A stretch of DNA of 64,000 bases from Pseudaquabacterium terrae (lineage in GTDB: Bacteria > Pseudomonadota > Gammaproteobacteria > Burkholderiales > Burkholderiaceae_C). Numbering within the stretch: the first letter of the stretch is position 1; every line of letters starts with the position of its first letter. The position numbers and the translations under genes were made by a program. The stretch spans positions 682,001-746,000 of the forward strand of contig NZ_JABRWJ010000003.1 in NCBI RefSeq assembly GCF_013266755.1, in the 5' to 3' direction. Shown here piece after piece: positions 7,607 to 17,044 of the stretch. The notes under the pieces were generated by a model, which worked only from the letters and a program-made list of their open reading frames with translations, did no database searches and was not told where the DNA came from.

Positions 7607-9574
7607 TCAGCTCGGTGCAAGGCCCGGCCCGAAGCGGTCGAGCTGGAGAGTCATCAACAGCGCCGCGAAGCGGGGCTCATGTCGCAGGCCCGACCAGCGC
7701 GAGTCGTCCTTCAGGAAGACCAGTTGCGGGTCGCGGATGGCGAGGGCCTTGTCGAGTGCGTCCAGCGCCAGCGCAGTTTCACCCAGCGCGGCGTGCAGGA
7801 CGGCCAGCGAGACGGGTGGCACGAAGCCGGTGCGATCGCGTTCGAGCATCTGGTTCAGGATCGCGCGCGCTTCGTCGCGCTGGCCGGCGCGTGCCAGGAA
7901 CATGCCCAGTAGCGCGGCCGGTCGGCTGTTGCCGTCGGCCTGGGCGACGGCGCGGCGCAGCGACGCGATGGCCAGATCAAGCCGTTGATCGACTCGGTGC
8001 AGCACGGCCTGGGTGCGGTGGGCGAGGTAGAAGTCCGGCGCGATGTCGAAGGCGCGCTGCAGCCGGGCCCGGGCTTCGACCTGCCGGCCGCTGGCCGAAA
8101 GGTAACTGGCTTCGATCGTATTGAGAAAGGGCGACATCGGGTCGAGCTCGCGCGCCAGGCGCAGGTGCACGAAGCCCTCGTCGGGCCGGTCCTGGTTGAG
8201 CAGCAGTTGGGCCAGCCCGTAGTGCGCCATCGCTACATTCGGGTTGGCAGCCAGCGCACGGCGGAATTCGCGCTCGGCGCCGGCCCAGTCGAAGTCGAAG
8301 TAGTAGCGGCTGAAACCCTGTTCGGCCAGGGCTTCGGCCAGGTTCGGGGCCAGCGCCAGCGCGCGCTGCAGCGCCTGCCGCACCGGACCGACCACGCCGG
8401 CCGGCGAGGCGTCCGCACCGAGCAGGGTTTCCCGGTGCGCCTGGGCCAACCCGACATGGGCCAGGGCATAACCAGGGTCCACCACCAGCGCCTGCTTGAA
8501 CAGCGCGATGCTCTTGCGCAGGCCATCGGCGCGCCGCGGCTGGGTGTGCCACGACGCGGCCAGGTACAGCTGGTAGGCATCGGTGTCGCGCGTCCCGCCC
8601 AGGTTGGTCTGCGGCAGGCCGGCGGCCACGCCGGCACTGGCTTGCAGGCGGGCTGCCAGGGCCTGCATCACGCGGGCCGAGATCAAGTCCTGCACGTCGA
8701 ATACACCGGTGAACTTCTCGTCGAAACGGTCGCTCCAGGCGGCCGCGCCATCGCTGGCGCGCAGCAGGCGAGCGCTGACGCGCAGTTGATCGGCACGCCG
8801 TTGCAGCGAGCCGTCGACGATCCAGTCGACATCGAGCTCCTGGGCTGCGCGAACCGGATCCTGTTCGGCGCCGGCATAGCGCCGCACCGAGCCAACGGAG
8901 CGCACGACCAGCCCGGGCACGATCGACAGGCGCGTGATCAGGCTGTCGGCCATGCCGATCTCGAGCAACTCATCGCGGCTATCGGCCGTTAGCGGCTTGA
9001 ACGGCAGCACGGCCAACGTGGCGCGCGCAGCGGCCGGGCCGGCCTCGGGTACGGGCCTGCGCTGCCATACCCAACCCAGTGCACCGACCGCACCGACCCC
9101 CGCCACCACGCCGCCGGCGGCGGCGCGGCGCAACCAGCGTCGCCTGTCGGTGTCGTGCGCGCCCGGCGGCTGGGTGGGCGTGGTCGTCTCCGCGCTCGGT
9201 GTCGGCGACGCCGTGGTCGGCGGCAGGCTGCGCAAGCTCGGCGCCTCGGCGTCGTCGAACACCTGCACCGGGGCTATGAACCTGAAGCCCCGGCGGGCGA
9301 CGGTCTGGATGAAGCGGCTGCCGGGCGGCTCCTCGCCCAACGCGCGGCGCAGGCCCGAAACGGTCTGGTTCAGGTTGTTGTCTTCGACCACGAGTCCCGG
9401 CCACAGCGCGCGCATCAGCGTGTCCTTCTCGAGCAACACGCCGGCGTTCTCGACGAACAGCAGCAGCGCGGCGAAGTGGCGCGGCGTCAGGCTCAGTTCG
9501 CTGCCATCGGCGCGCAGCACGCGCTGTTGCGAACGCTCGAGCACGAAGCCTTCGAATTCATAGCGTTCACCCAT
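7607..9574 (-). CDS. CadC-like winged-helix transcriptional regulator with TPR sensor
   Basis: A 655-residue protein. An OmpR/PhoB-type C-terminal-effector winged helix lies at the N-terminus (residues 3-100, with LTPRHFAALLLFVENAG and NLNQTVSGLRRALGE). A short Pro/Thr-rich linker and one membrane segment (about 150-172, rich in Ala/Gly/Val) follow, then a TolB-N-like domain beginning LAVLPFKPLTADSRDELLEIG (about 190-300) and about eight TPR-like helices to the end. This is the architecture of membrane-bound, one-component regulators related to CadC and to adenylate-cyclase-like TPR proteins. ATG at 9574 is preferred over the upstream GTG. It is divergent from the cytochrome gene at 9708, a plausible target. 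Confidence 0.85.
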   Translation of the reverse strand: MGERYEFEGFVLERSQQRVLRADGSELSLTPRHFAALLLFVENAGVLLEKDTLMRALWPGLVVEDNNLNQTVSGLRRALGEEPPGSRFIQTVARRGFRFIAPVQVFDDAEAPSLRSLPPTTASPTPSAETTTPTQPPGAHDTDRRRWLRRAAAGGVVAGVGAVGALGWVWQRRPVPEAGPAAARATLAVLPFKPLTADSRDELLEIGMADSLITRLSIVPGLVVRSVGSVRRYAGAEQDPVRAAQELDVDWIVDGSLQRRADQLRVSARLLRASDGAAAWSDRFDEKFTGVFDVQDLISARVMQALAARLQASAGVAAGLPQTNLGGTRDTDAYQLYLAASWHTQPRRADGLRKSIALFKQALVVDPGYALAHVGLAQAHRETLLGADASPAGVVGPVRQALQRALALAPNLAEALAEQGFSRYYFDFDWAGAEREFRRALAANPNVAMAHYGLAQLLLNQDRPDEGFVHLRLARELDPMSPFLNTIEASYLSASGRQVEARARLQRAFDIAPDFYLAHRTQAVLHRVDQRLDLAIASLRRAVAQADGNSRPAALLGMFLARAGQRDEARAILNQMLERDRTGFVPPVSLAVLHAALGETALALDALDKALAIRDPQLVFLKDDSRWSGLRHEPRFAALLMTLQLDRFGPGLAPS

Positions 9575-9707
9575 GGGCACGGTCCCGATTCAGGCTTCTT
9601 TCAGAAAAGGTTCATGGGCGGCTAAGGGACAGCGCGGGGCTTCGGTTTCATTGTGCCTGCCTGGGTTGCAGCACGCGACCCGCCCCTCGTCACTGCTAGG
9701 AAACGCC

Positions 9708-11162
9708 ATGACTCCGAACTCCCGCAAGGGCCTCCTGACCGCTGCGCTGGTGCTGGTCGCGGGCCTGCTGATCGTTGCCTGCGGCGGCAGCGGCGAAGCC
9801 GAGGGGCCGGTGGCGCTGGACGCAGACGGCTGCCGCACCAACGTCGTGCTGACGTCACAAGACAGCGCGTTCTGCCGCGGCAAGGCCAACTTCCACGACC
9901 GAAAGCTCAGCGGCCTGGGCGGAAATGGTCGCGCCTGCGTCGACTGCCACATGGCCGGCGAGCGCTTTCAGCTCACGCCAGAAGCGGTGCGCGCCCGGTT
10001 TGCAGCGATGAACGCCACGGGCGTAGACGACCCGCTGTTTCGCGCCATCGACGCCGACGACTTCCGGATCAACGGCAGCGCAGCGCGCGACTTCACGAAC
10101 CTGACCACCAACGCGCTGGTTCGGGTGACGATCCCGCTGCCGGACAACGTGAAGTTGCTCGACTGCGGGGCCGCCGTGCCGTGCCCGATAACGGCACGGC
10201 CGACCGCCGAAACCGAAGCCGACATCTGGCGCGCCACGCCATCGATTTTGGACGTCAGGATCACCGGCCCCGACGGCCAGGCGCCAGCCTGGACGCGCGG
10301 GCCAAACCTGCGCGGCGGGTTCCAGCTCGACGGCCGCATCGACACGCTGCAGAACCAGGCGCTGGCCGCGCTGCGCAGCCATGCCGGCATCACCACCGAA
10401 CCGCCGGCGGGCTTTCTGGACGACCTGGCGAGCTTTCAGAACGCGATGTTCTCTTCGGCCAGCGTGAAGGCGCTGGCCGACGCGATGGCGGCCACCGTCC
10501 TCCCGCTGCCCGATCCAGACCCCGTGTTGAACAGTCTGGAAACCGTGGGCAAGGCGGTCTTCAACCGGGCCTGCGGGCAGTGCCACGGCAACCAGGGTAA
10601 TCACCCGAGCGGCAGCGTCCCGCTGCTGCTGGGGCCGCTTGGCACGCCGACCAACATCGTCCGCTACCACGACATCCTGACCACCTGCCCGAGGCCGGTG
10701 GACACCGTCACGCCGCCGCGCTTCAGCTTCACGCCGTGCACGCCGAGCCAGATGAAGAACGTGCGCACCTACCAGATCACGAACAGCGGCACGCCGCCCA
10801 GCGGCACTGCGTGTGGCGGCCCGGCACCGCAGCCACCCTGCGTGACGCGGCTGACGACATCGGACCCTGGCCGGCTGCTGCTGACGGGCTTTCCACAACC
10901 CGGTGGGCCGGGCGACATCCAGCACTTCGACACACCGAGCGTGCGCGGCATTGCCCGCACGGCGCCGTATTTCCACAACAACACCGCGGCCACGCTGGAG
11001 GAGGTGCTCGAGCACTACAAGCAGTTCTTCAAGCGCGTGGCGGTGCAGAACCCGGGCGCGCCGTTGCTCACCACCCAGCCGGGCGTGACGCCGCCGGTGA
11101 TCGACCGACCGTTCACCGACGACGAGATCCCCGCCTTGCTGGCGTACCTGCGCAAGTTGTGA
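9708..11162 (+). CDS. Diheme c-type cytochrome lipoprotein (cytochrome c peroxidase/MauG-like)
   Basis: A 484-residue exported protein. The signal sequence ends in a lipobox (LLIVACGGSGE), so it should be lipid-anchored on the periplasmic side. Two heme-binding CXXCH motifs are visible, CVDCH near the N-terminus and CGQCH at about residue 290. The C-terminal DTPSVRGIARTAPYFHNNT and the EEVLEHYKQFF segment are signatures of di-heme cytochrome c peroxidase/MauG-type proteins. It probably transfers electrons or reduces peroxide in the envelope. The ATG at 9708 follows aggaaacgcc, a good ribosome site, and starts the signal peptide. It is divergent from the CadC-like regulator and 50 bp upstream of the orphan gene at 11213, with which it may be co-transcribed. 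Confidence 0.85.
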   Translation: MTPNSRKGLLTAALVLVAGLLIVACGGSGEAEGPVALDADGCRTNVVLTSQDSAFCRGKANFHDRKLSGLGGNGRACVDCHMAGERFQLTPEAVRARFAAMNATGVDDPLFRAIDADDFRINGSAARDFTNLTTNALVRVTIPLPDNVKLLDCGAAVPCPITARPTAETEADIWRATPSILDVRITGPDGQAPAWTRGPNLRGGFQLDGRIDTLQNQALAALRSHAGITTEPPAGFLDDLASFQNAMFSSASVKALADAMAATVLPLPDPDPVLNSLETVGKAVFNRACGQCHGNQGNHPSGSVPLLLGPLGTPTNIVRYHDILTTCPRPVDTVTPPRFSFTPCTPSQMKNVRTYQITNSGTPPSGTACGGPAPQPPCVTRLTTSDPGRLLLTGFPQPGGPGDIQHFDTPSVRGIARTAPYFHNNTAATLEEVLEHYKQFFKRVAVQNPGAPLLTTQPGVTPPVIDRPFTDDEIPALLAYLRKL

Positions 11163-11212
11163 ACGATCGCGGAGCACCGCCGGATTCCTGAACCCTGTCC
11201 AGAAGGAACTTC

Positions 11213-13567
11213 ATGAGCATTGAATTGCAGATTCTGTCTTCCGTACTCGGAACGATCACTGCCCGCGCGGTGCAGGCACGACTTCGCACGACCTGCTTTG
11301 CCCCCATCGCCTCGGTCTACGTCGATCACGCCGATGTGGCGACCCCGCCGGTCGCGGTCATCGCCGTGAATACCGCGGTTCAACTCCGCGTCCCGCTCGA
11401 CGTGTTCATCGCGCGTCGCGAGGACATCCTCGCGGCGCCGAACGCTGTTCCAGCCGGAGCCACAGTCCCGGCCGGACGTGTTCTCCTGCTCATGGAGATC
11501 GCCACGAGCGGCCCCGTTCTATCGGCCAAATGCATCGACGCCGACCTTGGCCAACTTGGGGAAGTGTTGGAACCTGTCGCGCCGGCGGTGAAGGCCGCCA
11601 TCGTCGAGGCTGTGGGTTCACCCATGACAGTGAACCTCGCCACAGCGCTCGGCGATCTCGGAATGCCTGAGCCCAGTTCCTCGCGAGTGGAGCTCGTTGG
11701 CAACATCGTCACGATCCGGTTCGAGCCCACGGGCAGCGCCTTCGAACACTTGTTCCCTGGCCAGGAGTGGGGGCTGTTTCTCGATGGCGCCGCGGTCGAG
11801 CGCCTCGCCACGTCGCGAGTGCCCGTCAATCTGGGATCGCGGATCACCTCGATGACACTGCAGGCTCACTGGCGACCGGAGGGCACTGCGCCCCACGTCG
11901 ATATCGACTACGCCGGCAAGGCACAGGTTCCCGATCCATTCGCCGGGGATCTTGATGGAACGATGGGTTGCGATTTATCCCTCACCCCCACGATCACCAA
12001 GTCTTTGCGCACCACGGTGCACTGGTCGCTTCACGTCGACCTCGGCGACCTTGTTCCGGGGTTCATCGACAACGCCGTACAGGCAGCGATTGCAGATGCC
12101 ATGGACCCGGCTACGTTCGGCGGGACGCCGGTTGGCGACCATGCTTTTGCCATCGACAGCCCCTTGCCCGAGGTCGTCTTCGGTGGCGCTCGGTTCGGCT
12201 ACGCCAGCGCTGTCGCCTCGCCTGCGGGCATGACGATTGGTGGACTGGTGCGCCTGCCGCTCGATCTCGGCACGGACACGCTGCAACCCGTGGTCACCCA
12301 GTTCGGGTTGCCTTTGCGCCGCACCAGTTGCCGAAGCTTGGCCAGACGCGGTAGCGGCGACCCGAACAAGACGGTGTTGCTCAGCGAGGTAAAGACCCAC
12401 GGCCGCGTGTGGCTCGAAGGATACGGCGCATTCTGCGGAATCGAAGTTGTGTCGCCGGGCCAATGGATCGAGCCGTACATCAACCGGGCGGGCGACACCC
12501 CCGAGGTCATGATCGCGATTCCTTCTGCCGTGGCCCTCGGGATTGTCGAGCCCGTTCGCCTCCTCGTCCGGACCGCCCGCGGCGTTCGGCTCGTCGATCT
12601 GGGCACACCCCCGCCCGTCCAGCTCAACGCCGCGGGCGAGGTCATCAATGCGCAGACCACTCACCTGCCCAACTGCTTGTCCATCAACGTCGAGCACGGC
12701 ATTCGATGGGCCAGGGGTGGCGGCCTGCTGGACCAGTCCGTCGTCAATCCACCGATGGAACGCCCCGACTGGAGAACATTCATCGGCAGGCATCATGGCA
12801 TTGACGTTCAACTCGTGACCCTGTCGGCGCTGGAACCGGGCGAATTGATTCAATTCCGGTCGCACGACCATTCCGTGGATGTCACGGCGGATCGCAACGG
12901 TCGAGCTTTGGTGCCCGTATTCTTGCCGGCCGCCACCGACCAGATACAGGCCAGTCTCATCCGCGTGAATCGGCGCAATATCGCCGATCACTTCGCCGTG
13001 CGTACAGCCATCTTCATGGACCAGGCGAGCCTCCCGGCGGGAACGCAACACCGTTTGGCCGCCATTGACGGCACAGCCGTGTTGACGACCGAGTTCGGGA
13101 ATCATGTCGACGTACACGAAATCGGATCACTCGGCGCGCCGATGTTATTGAAGCGCGAAACCGCTTCTCCACAGGAATCCGGCTGCGACCCGGCGCAAGC
13201 TGAGAGGAGGAGCGAGGTGGTGGCCCTCAATCCTCAGCCCTTGCCGCGGGATGAGCTCGCCCGGAGATGGAATCTCCCCGGAATCAGATCGCTCGTGGCC
13301 GTGCCCGGCTTCGCGGAAGCGCCCATCGCGCTGGCGACAATGGCGGACGGCTCGATCCTGGTTCTCGATCTTGGTGAAGAGGGCGCTGTGCGAGTGGCCG
13401 GCACCTTCACTGGCCCCCTGGGCGGCATGGACGTGGCCGGCGACTGGGCCATCGTCGCAGATCCCAAGAGAGTCTCCATCTATCGGGTCACTCGCGACGC
13501 TGAGGATTGCCCATGCGAGAGCAGCCGACATCGCGAGTCCTTTCCAGAGCGCGCAGAGTCGAGTTGA
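11213..13567 (+). CDS. Orphan 784-residue protein with C-terminal LNPQPLP motif
   Basis: I do not recognise the family. The frame is clean and begins with a good ribosome site (agaaggaactt-catg). There is no signal peptide or membrane segment. The first 400 residues alternate short hydrophobic strands and look beta-rich. Near residue 680 is VALNPQPLPRDEL, a short motif I associate with scattered uncharacterised bacterial proteins. The last 80 residues (VAVPGFAEAPIALATMADGS, then GPLGGMDVAGDWAIVADP) resemble beta-propeller blades, and the end is Glu/Ser/Cys-rich. Codon use is visibly less GC3-biased than in neighbouring genes, suggesting transfer. It follows the cytochrome gene by 50 bp on the same strand. 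Confidence 0.7.
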   Translation: MSIELQILSSVLGTITARAVQARLRTTCFAPIASVYVDHADVATPPVAVIAVNTAVQLRVPLDVFIARREDILAAPNAVPAGATVPAGRVLLLMEIATSGPVLSAKCIDADLGQLGEVLEPVAPAVKAAIVEAVGSPMTVNLATALGDLGMPEPSSSRVELVGNIVTIRFEPTGSAFEHLFPGQEWGLFLDGAAVERLATSRVPVNLGSRITSMTLQAHWRPEGTAPHVDIDYAGKAQVPDPFAGDLDGTMGCDLSLTPTITKSLRTTVHWSLHVDLGDLVPGFIDNAVQAAIADAMDPATFGGTPVGDHAFAIDSPLPEVVFGGARFGYASAVASPAGMTIGGLVRLPLDLGTDTLQPVVTQFGLPLRRTSCRSLARRGSGDPNKTVLLSEVKTHGRVWLEGYGAFCGIEVVSPGQWIEPYINRAGDTPEVMIAIPSAVALGIVEPVRLLVRTARGVRLVDLGTPPPVQLNAAGEVINAQTTHLPNCLSINVEHGIRWARGGGLLDQSVVNPPMERPDWRTFIGRHHGIDVQLVTLSALEPGELIQFRSHDHSVDVTADRNGRALVPVFLPAATDQIQASLIRVNRRNIADHFAVRTAIFMDQASLPAGTQHRLAAIDGTAVLTTEFGNHVDVHEIGSLGAPMLLKRETASPQESGCDPAQAERRSEVVALNPQPLPRDELARRWNLPGIRSLVAVPGFAEAPIALATMADGSILVLDLGEEGAVRVAGTFTGPLGGMDVAGDWAIVADPKRVSIYRVTRDAEDCPCESSRHRESFPERAESS

Positions 13568-13641
13568 CTGAATCGACAAGCACTGGGCCCACGAATTGGC
13601 TGCTCCGCACCTACACTGATCTCCCACCACGCCGACCTCGA

Positions 13642-14138
13642 ATGTCCAGCTCTCCCGCCTGCCTCCACCTGCTCTGCGGCAAGGCCGGCGCCGGCAAGAG
13701 CACGCTCGCCACGGTGCTCGCGCAGACCCATCGCGCGATCCTCATCTCCGAGGACATCTGGCTCACCCGGCTCTTCGGGGACCAGATCAAGACCTTCGAC
13801 GACTACCGCGTCTACTCCCAGCGCGCCCGGACCGTGGTCGGTCCGCTGGTGATCGATCTGCTCGCCGCGGGCCAGAACGTCGTGCTGGACTACCCGCCAA
13901 CACCCGCGTCTCGCGGGCCTGGTTTCGCTCGCTGCACGAGGCCGCGGGCGCCGATCACGTCCTGCATTACCTCGACGTGCCCGACCCGACCTGCCTGCAA
14001 CGCATCGCCAAGCGCAACGGCGAGCGCCCCGAAGGGTCGTATCAGCTCACCGAGGCGGACTTCACCTACGTCTCGTCGTTCTTCGAGCCGCCAGAGGAGG
14101 CAGAAGGATTCCGGCTCCAGGTTCACGCCGTGGCGTGA
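13642..14138 (+). pseudogene. P-loop kinase pseudogene (1-bp deletion)
   Basis: This is a copy of the kinase at 6907-7404. It retains the start, Walker A (GKAGAGKST) and the first acidic motif, but a run of four C (7158-7161 in copy A) has become three at 13893-13895. The deletion shifts the frame after LDYP, so the lid and C-terminal half are out of frame. The rest of the sequence downstream is still about 95% identical, so the frameshift is recent or a sequencing error. Confidence 0.75.
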
Positions 14139-14143
14139 ACCTG
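14118..14143. terminator. Perfect inverted repeat over the stop of kinase copy B
   Basis: The same 12-base arms as at 7384-7409, with spacer gt instead of ac. Conservation of both arms while the neighbouring codons changed suggests that the structure matters. Confidence 0.45.
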
Positions 14144-14272
14144 CCTCGGAGGAAATTCGCGTCCTCGTCGTGGTGCATTCCAACCGGCCAATGGTGGCAC
14201 CACGTTTCCCGACCGCACCTCGCGAGCGCATAGTCGCAGCCTCCCCGTTGCGCTCGACCGAGCTTGCCCGCC

Positions 14273-16213
14273 ATGGCCGCCGACAAGAAGCTGAAGGTTT
14301 TCGTGTCGTACTCGCGCGCCGACAGCGCATTCGCCGACGAGCTGGTGCAGGCCCTGGAATGGATGGGCTATGGGGTGACCATCGATCGCGCCTCGATCGT
14401 CGAGGGCGAAGACTGGCGCCGGCGCCTGGGCGCCTTGATCGCCGATGCGGACACGGTGGTCTTCCTGTTGTCGACGCACTCGGCCCGCTCCGAGATCTGC
14501 GGCTGGGAAGTGGAAGAAGCGGCGCGCCTGTCCAAGCGTCTGATTCCGGTGCTGATGTCGCCCACTGGGCAGGCGACAGTGCCGGAGCGTCTGGCCGCCC
14601 TCAACTACGTGCGCTTCGATCCGCTCGACGACGGCCGGCCGCGATCGTTCGTCAGCGCGCTGCGCGGGCTGGAGCGTGCGCTCGATACCGACATCGAATG
14701 GCTGCGCGAACACACCCGGCTGGCGGCGCGCGCGGCCGAGTGGGATCTCGCCGGGCGCACCGAGAACCGGCTGCTTCGCGGTGCCGACATCGAGGCCGCG
14801 CGCCGCTGGGCGGCCGAGCGGCCCAAGGAGGCGCCGGCGCCGACCGAGCTGCACCTGGCGTTCATGCTCGCCAGCGAAGAAGCCGAACGGCGCCGCACCG
14901 ACCAGGAGCGCGTGCGCCTGAACGACATGGCCACCGCGCAGGTGGCGCGCGCGCAGGCGCTGGACGAGCGCGAAGTGGCGGTGAAGACCGTGGCGCGGCG
15001 CACGCTGCTGGGCATTGCAGGCACCTCGGTGTTCGCGCTCGGCGCCGGGGGCGCGGGCTACGTGGCATTCCATGCCGAACGGCGCTCGCTGGCGGCTCGG
15101 TCGAAAGCGGAGTCGGCGCAGCAGGCGCTGGCCGACAAGCAGCGCGAGCTGGCCAGGCTGCGTGACCTGACGCGCGATGAACAGGCGTGGCGCTCGGCCG
15201 ACGTTCCGAGCTCCGCGGTCGAGACGCTGCGCTCGCCCCCAGCCGCGATGCCGGCGGCGGCGGCGCAAGCGAGCTGGGCCGTCAAGCGCGTGGGCGCCGA
15301 TGCCCAGCCCCACACGGGCGCCGGCGTGACGGTGGCGTTCATCGGTTCCGGGGTCGATCCGCGGCACCCGGCGTTTGCGGGCCTCGAGCTCGTGCGCAAA
15401 GACTTCACCGGCGAGGGCAATGGCGACGATCCGTTCGGCCACGGCACGATGATGGCCAGCATCCTGTGCGGCCGATCGCATCAGGGCAGGCGCGTCGGCG
15501 TGGCGCCGGGCGTCTCGCGTCTGGTCGTCATCAAGTTCATCAGTGATACGGGCACCGGGCGCATGGAAACGCTGCCGGTGGCGCTGGATTGGGCGCTGGC
15601 CTTCGAAGGCGGCAGCGTCGACATCGTGTGTCTCGGCTTCGGCCAGTCGACGGTGCGGGAACTCCAGCAGGAACTGCGCGCCGGCGACGGTGGCCGCGCC
15701 ACCGCATCCCGCACGCTGGTGCGCTTCGCACAGACTTACCGCACGACGGAGGGCATCATCAACGCCGCCGCCGTCAGCGGCAAGGGAGCGCTGATCTTCT
15801 CGGCGGCAGGCAACGACAGCGGCAGTGGCGTCGAGCTGCACGTCAACTCGCCCACCGCCATGGCACGTGGCGTGATCTCGGTGGGCGCGCTCGAGGAGCG
15901 CGGCGGCACACTCGCGGTCGCCGACTACTCCAACGTCGGCGCCACCCTCACGGCGCCGGGGCACCAGGTGCCGGCGGCGAAGGTTGGTGGTGGTTTCAGC
16001 GACGTGAGCGGCACGTCGGTGTCCTGCGCGGTGGCGGCGGGCACCGCGGCGCTGTGGTGGGAGATGCTGCGCACGCAGGCGCCGGCACAAGCCGCCGTCA
16101 GCGCCGACGCTGTGTGGGCGCGCATGAAGGCCGCGGCGCGTGCCGATGTCTTCGCGCCCGAGGTGCAGGCGCATCAGCGCGGCCTGGGCCTGGTGCAGGC
16201 GCCAACTGGTTGA
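14273..16213 (+). CDS. TIR domain - transmembrane - subtilase (S8) fusion protein
   Basis: A 646-residue protein. Residues 7-130 are a TIR domain (KVFVSYSRADSAFADELVQA, DTVVFLLSTHSARSEICGWE) with the conserved C-x-x-E glutamate, Glu79, where NAD-cleaving TIRs keep their catalytic acid. A helical linker follows (LRGADIEAARRWAAERPKEA), then one membrane segment at about 241-266, a short coiled coil, and an S8 peptidase domain at about 335-640. Of the S8 triad, His390 (FGHGTMMAS), Asn514 (AAGND) and Ser582 (SGTSVS) are present, but the motif normally reading DSG/DTG is GSG: the catalytic Asp is Gly358. ATG at 14273 is chosen over a TTG three codons upstream. It follows a broken kinase cassette. 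A role in phage defence or signalling is plausible by architecture only. Confidence 0.85.
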   Translation: MAADKKLKVFVSYSRADSAFADELVQALEWMGYGVTIDRASIVEGEDWRRRLGALIADADTVVFLLSTHSARSEICGWEVEEAARLSKRLIPVLMSPTGQATVPERLAALNYVRFDPLDDGRPRSFVSALRGLERALDTDIEWLREHTRLAARAAEWDLAGRTENRLLRGADIEAARRWAAERPKEAPAPTELHLAFMLASEEAERRRTDQERVRLNDMATAQVARAQALDEREVAVKTVARRTLLGIAGTSVFALGAGGAGYVAFHAERRSLAARSKAESAQQALADKQRELARLRDLTRDEQAWRSADVPSSAVETLRSPPAAMPAAAAQASWAVKRVGADAQPHTGAGVTVAFIGSGVDPRHPAFAGLELVRKDFTGEGNGDDPFGHGTMMASILCGRSHQGRRVGVAPGVSRLVVIKFISDTGTGRMETLPVALDWALAFEGGSVDIVCLGFGQSTVRELQQELRAGDGGRATASRTLVRFAQTYRTTEGIINAAAVSGKGALIFSAAGNDSGSGVELHVNSPTAMARGVISVGALEERGGTLAVADYSNVGATLTAPGHQVPAAKVGGGFSDVSGTSVSCAVAAGTAALWWEMLRTQAPAQAAVSADAVWARMKAAARADVFAPEVQAHQRGLGLVQAPTG

Positions 16214-16396
16214 GCGGCCTCGAAGCGGACGGTTGCCCGAGGGATGTTCGAGCTGTCGGGAAAGCTGACAGCCTAAGAGAGCGGCACCCACCACTCCACT
16301 CGTAAGTTATTGTCACCTGACAACAATTTCTGCCCGGCCCGGAATCTGCTTGTAACCAGCCGACACTTTTGTCAAAGCCGCTCTGGGAGAGACGAC

Positions 16397-16954
16397 ATGA
16401 AAGAAATGATGAGACGCGCCGCCGTGGCATTAGCTCTGGCGGGTGCGTCGCTGGCGGCCTCGGCCGCGCTCGTCAGCCATGACCTCGATTGGGTCGGGGC
16501 CGGCGGGTACTCGATGACGGGCTCCTTCACGTACGACACCGCCAGCGTCGGCGGCGACAACCTGATCACTCAGGCCGACTTGACGGCCTTCACGATCAAC
16601 TTCTTCGACCCGGCCAGTGCACTGCTGAAGACCTACACCAGCGTTGCGGACGCGCAGGTTTTCGCGTTCCATACCGACACGCTTCTGATTGACCAGGGGC
16701 CGAGCATCAACTTCGTCGTGGGTCAGATCAGCCCGACGGACTACCTGCTGATCCGCGCCAACGGCTGCACGGGCAACGACATGGTCCTGTACCAAGGCAA
16801 CGGGGGCTGTGGCGCCCCGAACCAGTTCCTGGATCGCGCGGGAACGGTCACCGCGACGCCGACGAATGGCGTTCCGGAGCCGACGACGCTGGCACTCGTT
16901 GGGTTGGCGCTGGCCGGCCTCGCGTTGCGCGGGTCGCGCCGCCAGGCCGCCTGA
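16397..16954 (+). CDS. PEP-CTERM-sorted exported protein
   Basis: A 185-residue protein. The signal peptide MKEMMRRAAVALALAGASLAASA is followed by a small beta-rich domain (about 25-150) and a textbook PEP-CTERM tail: VPEP, a hydrophobic helix (TTLALVGLALAGLALRG) and a basic end. Exosortase processes such tails and the proteins are usually delivered to extracellular polysaccharide or the cell surface. ATG at 16397 has gggagag upstream. The core domain is not recognised. It stands alone, 183 bp after the TIR-subtilase gene. Confidence 0.85.
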   Translation: MKEMMRRAAVALALAGASLAASAALVSHDLDWVGAGGYSMTGSFTYDTASVGGDNLITQADLTAFTINFFDPASALLKTYTSVADAQVFAFHTDTLLIDQGPSINFVVGQISPTDYLLIRANGCTGNDMVLYQGNGGCGAPNQFLDRAGTVTATPTNGVPEPTTLALVGLALAGLALRGSRRQAA

Positions 16955-17044
16955 GTTCCGCATCCGGTAGCAGCACGCTGATCGCGTGCTGCAACTCGGC
17001 GACAGGGGCGACTTCGGTTTGCCCCGGTGTGGCGCGGACCCCCG

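Larger units (their letters stand above)
13600..14145 (+). repeat. Kinase cassette, copy B of the duplicated 0.55-kb unit
   Basis: Second copy of the unit at 6865-7411, in the same orientation and about 6.7 kb away. The ends are the same as in copy A (ctgctccgcacc on the left, gtgaacctgcc on the right), while the flanks differ completely. It holds the frameshifted kinase gene and the conserved inverted repeat at 14118-14143. Confidence 0.8.

Noticed and set aside
13507-15165. 552-residue frame joining kinase copy B to sequence under the TIR gene
   Set aside because: It arises from the 1-bp deletion in the kinase and then reads the TIR gene out of frame.
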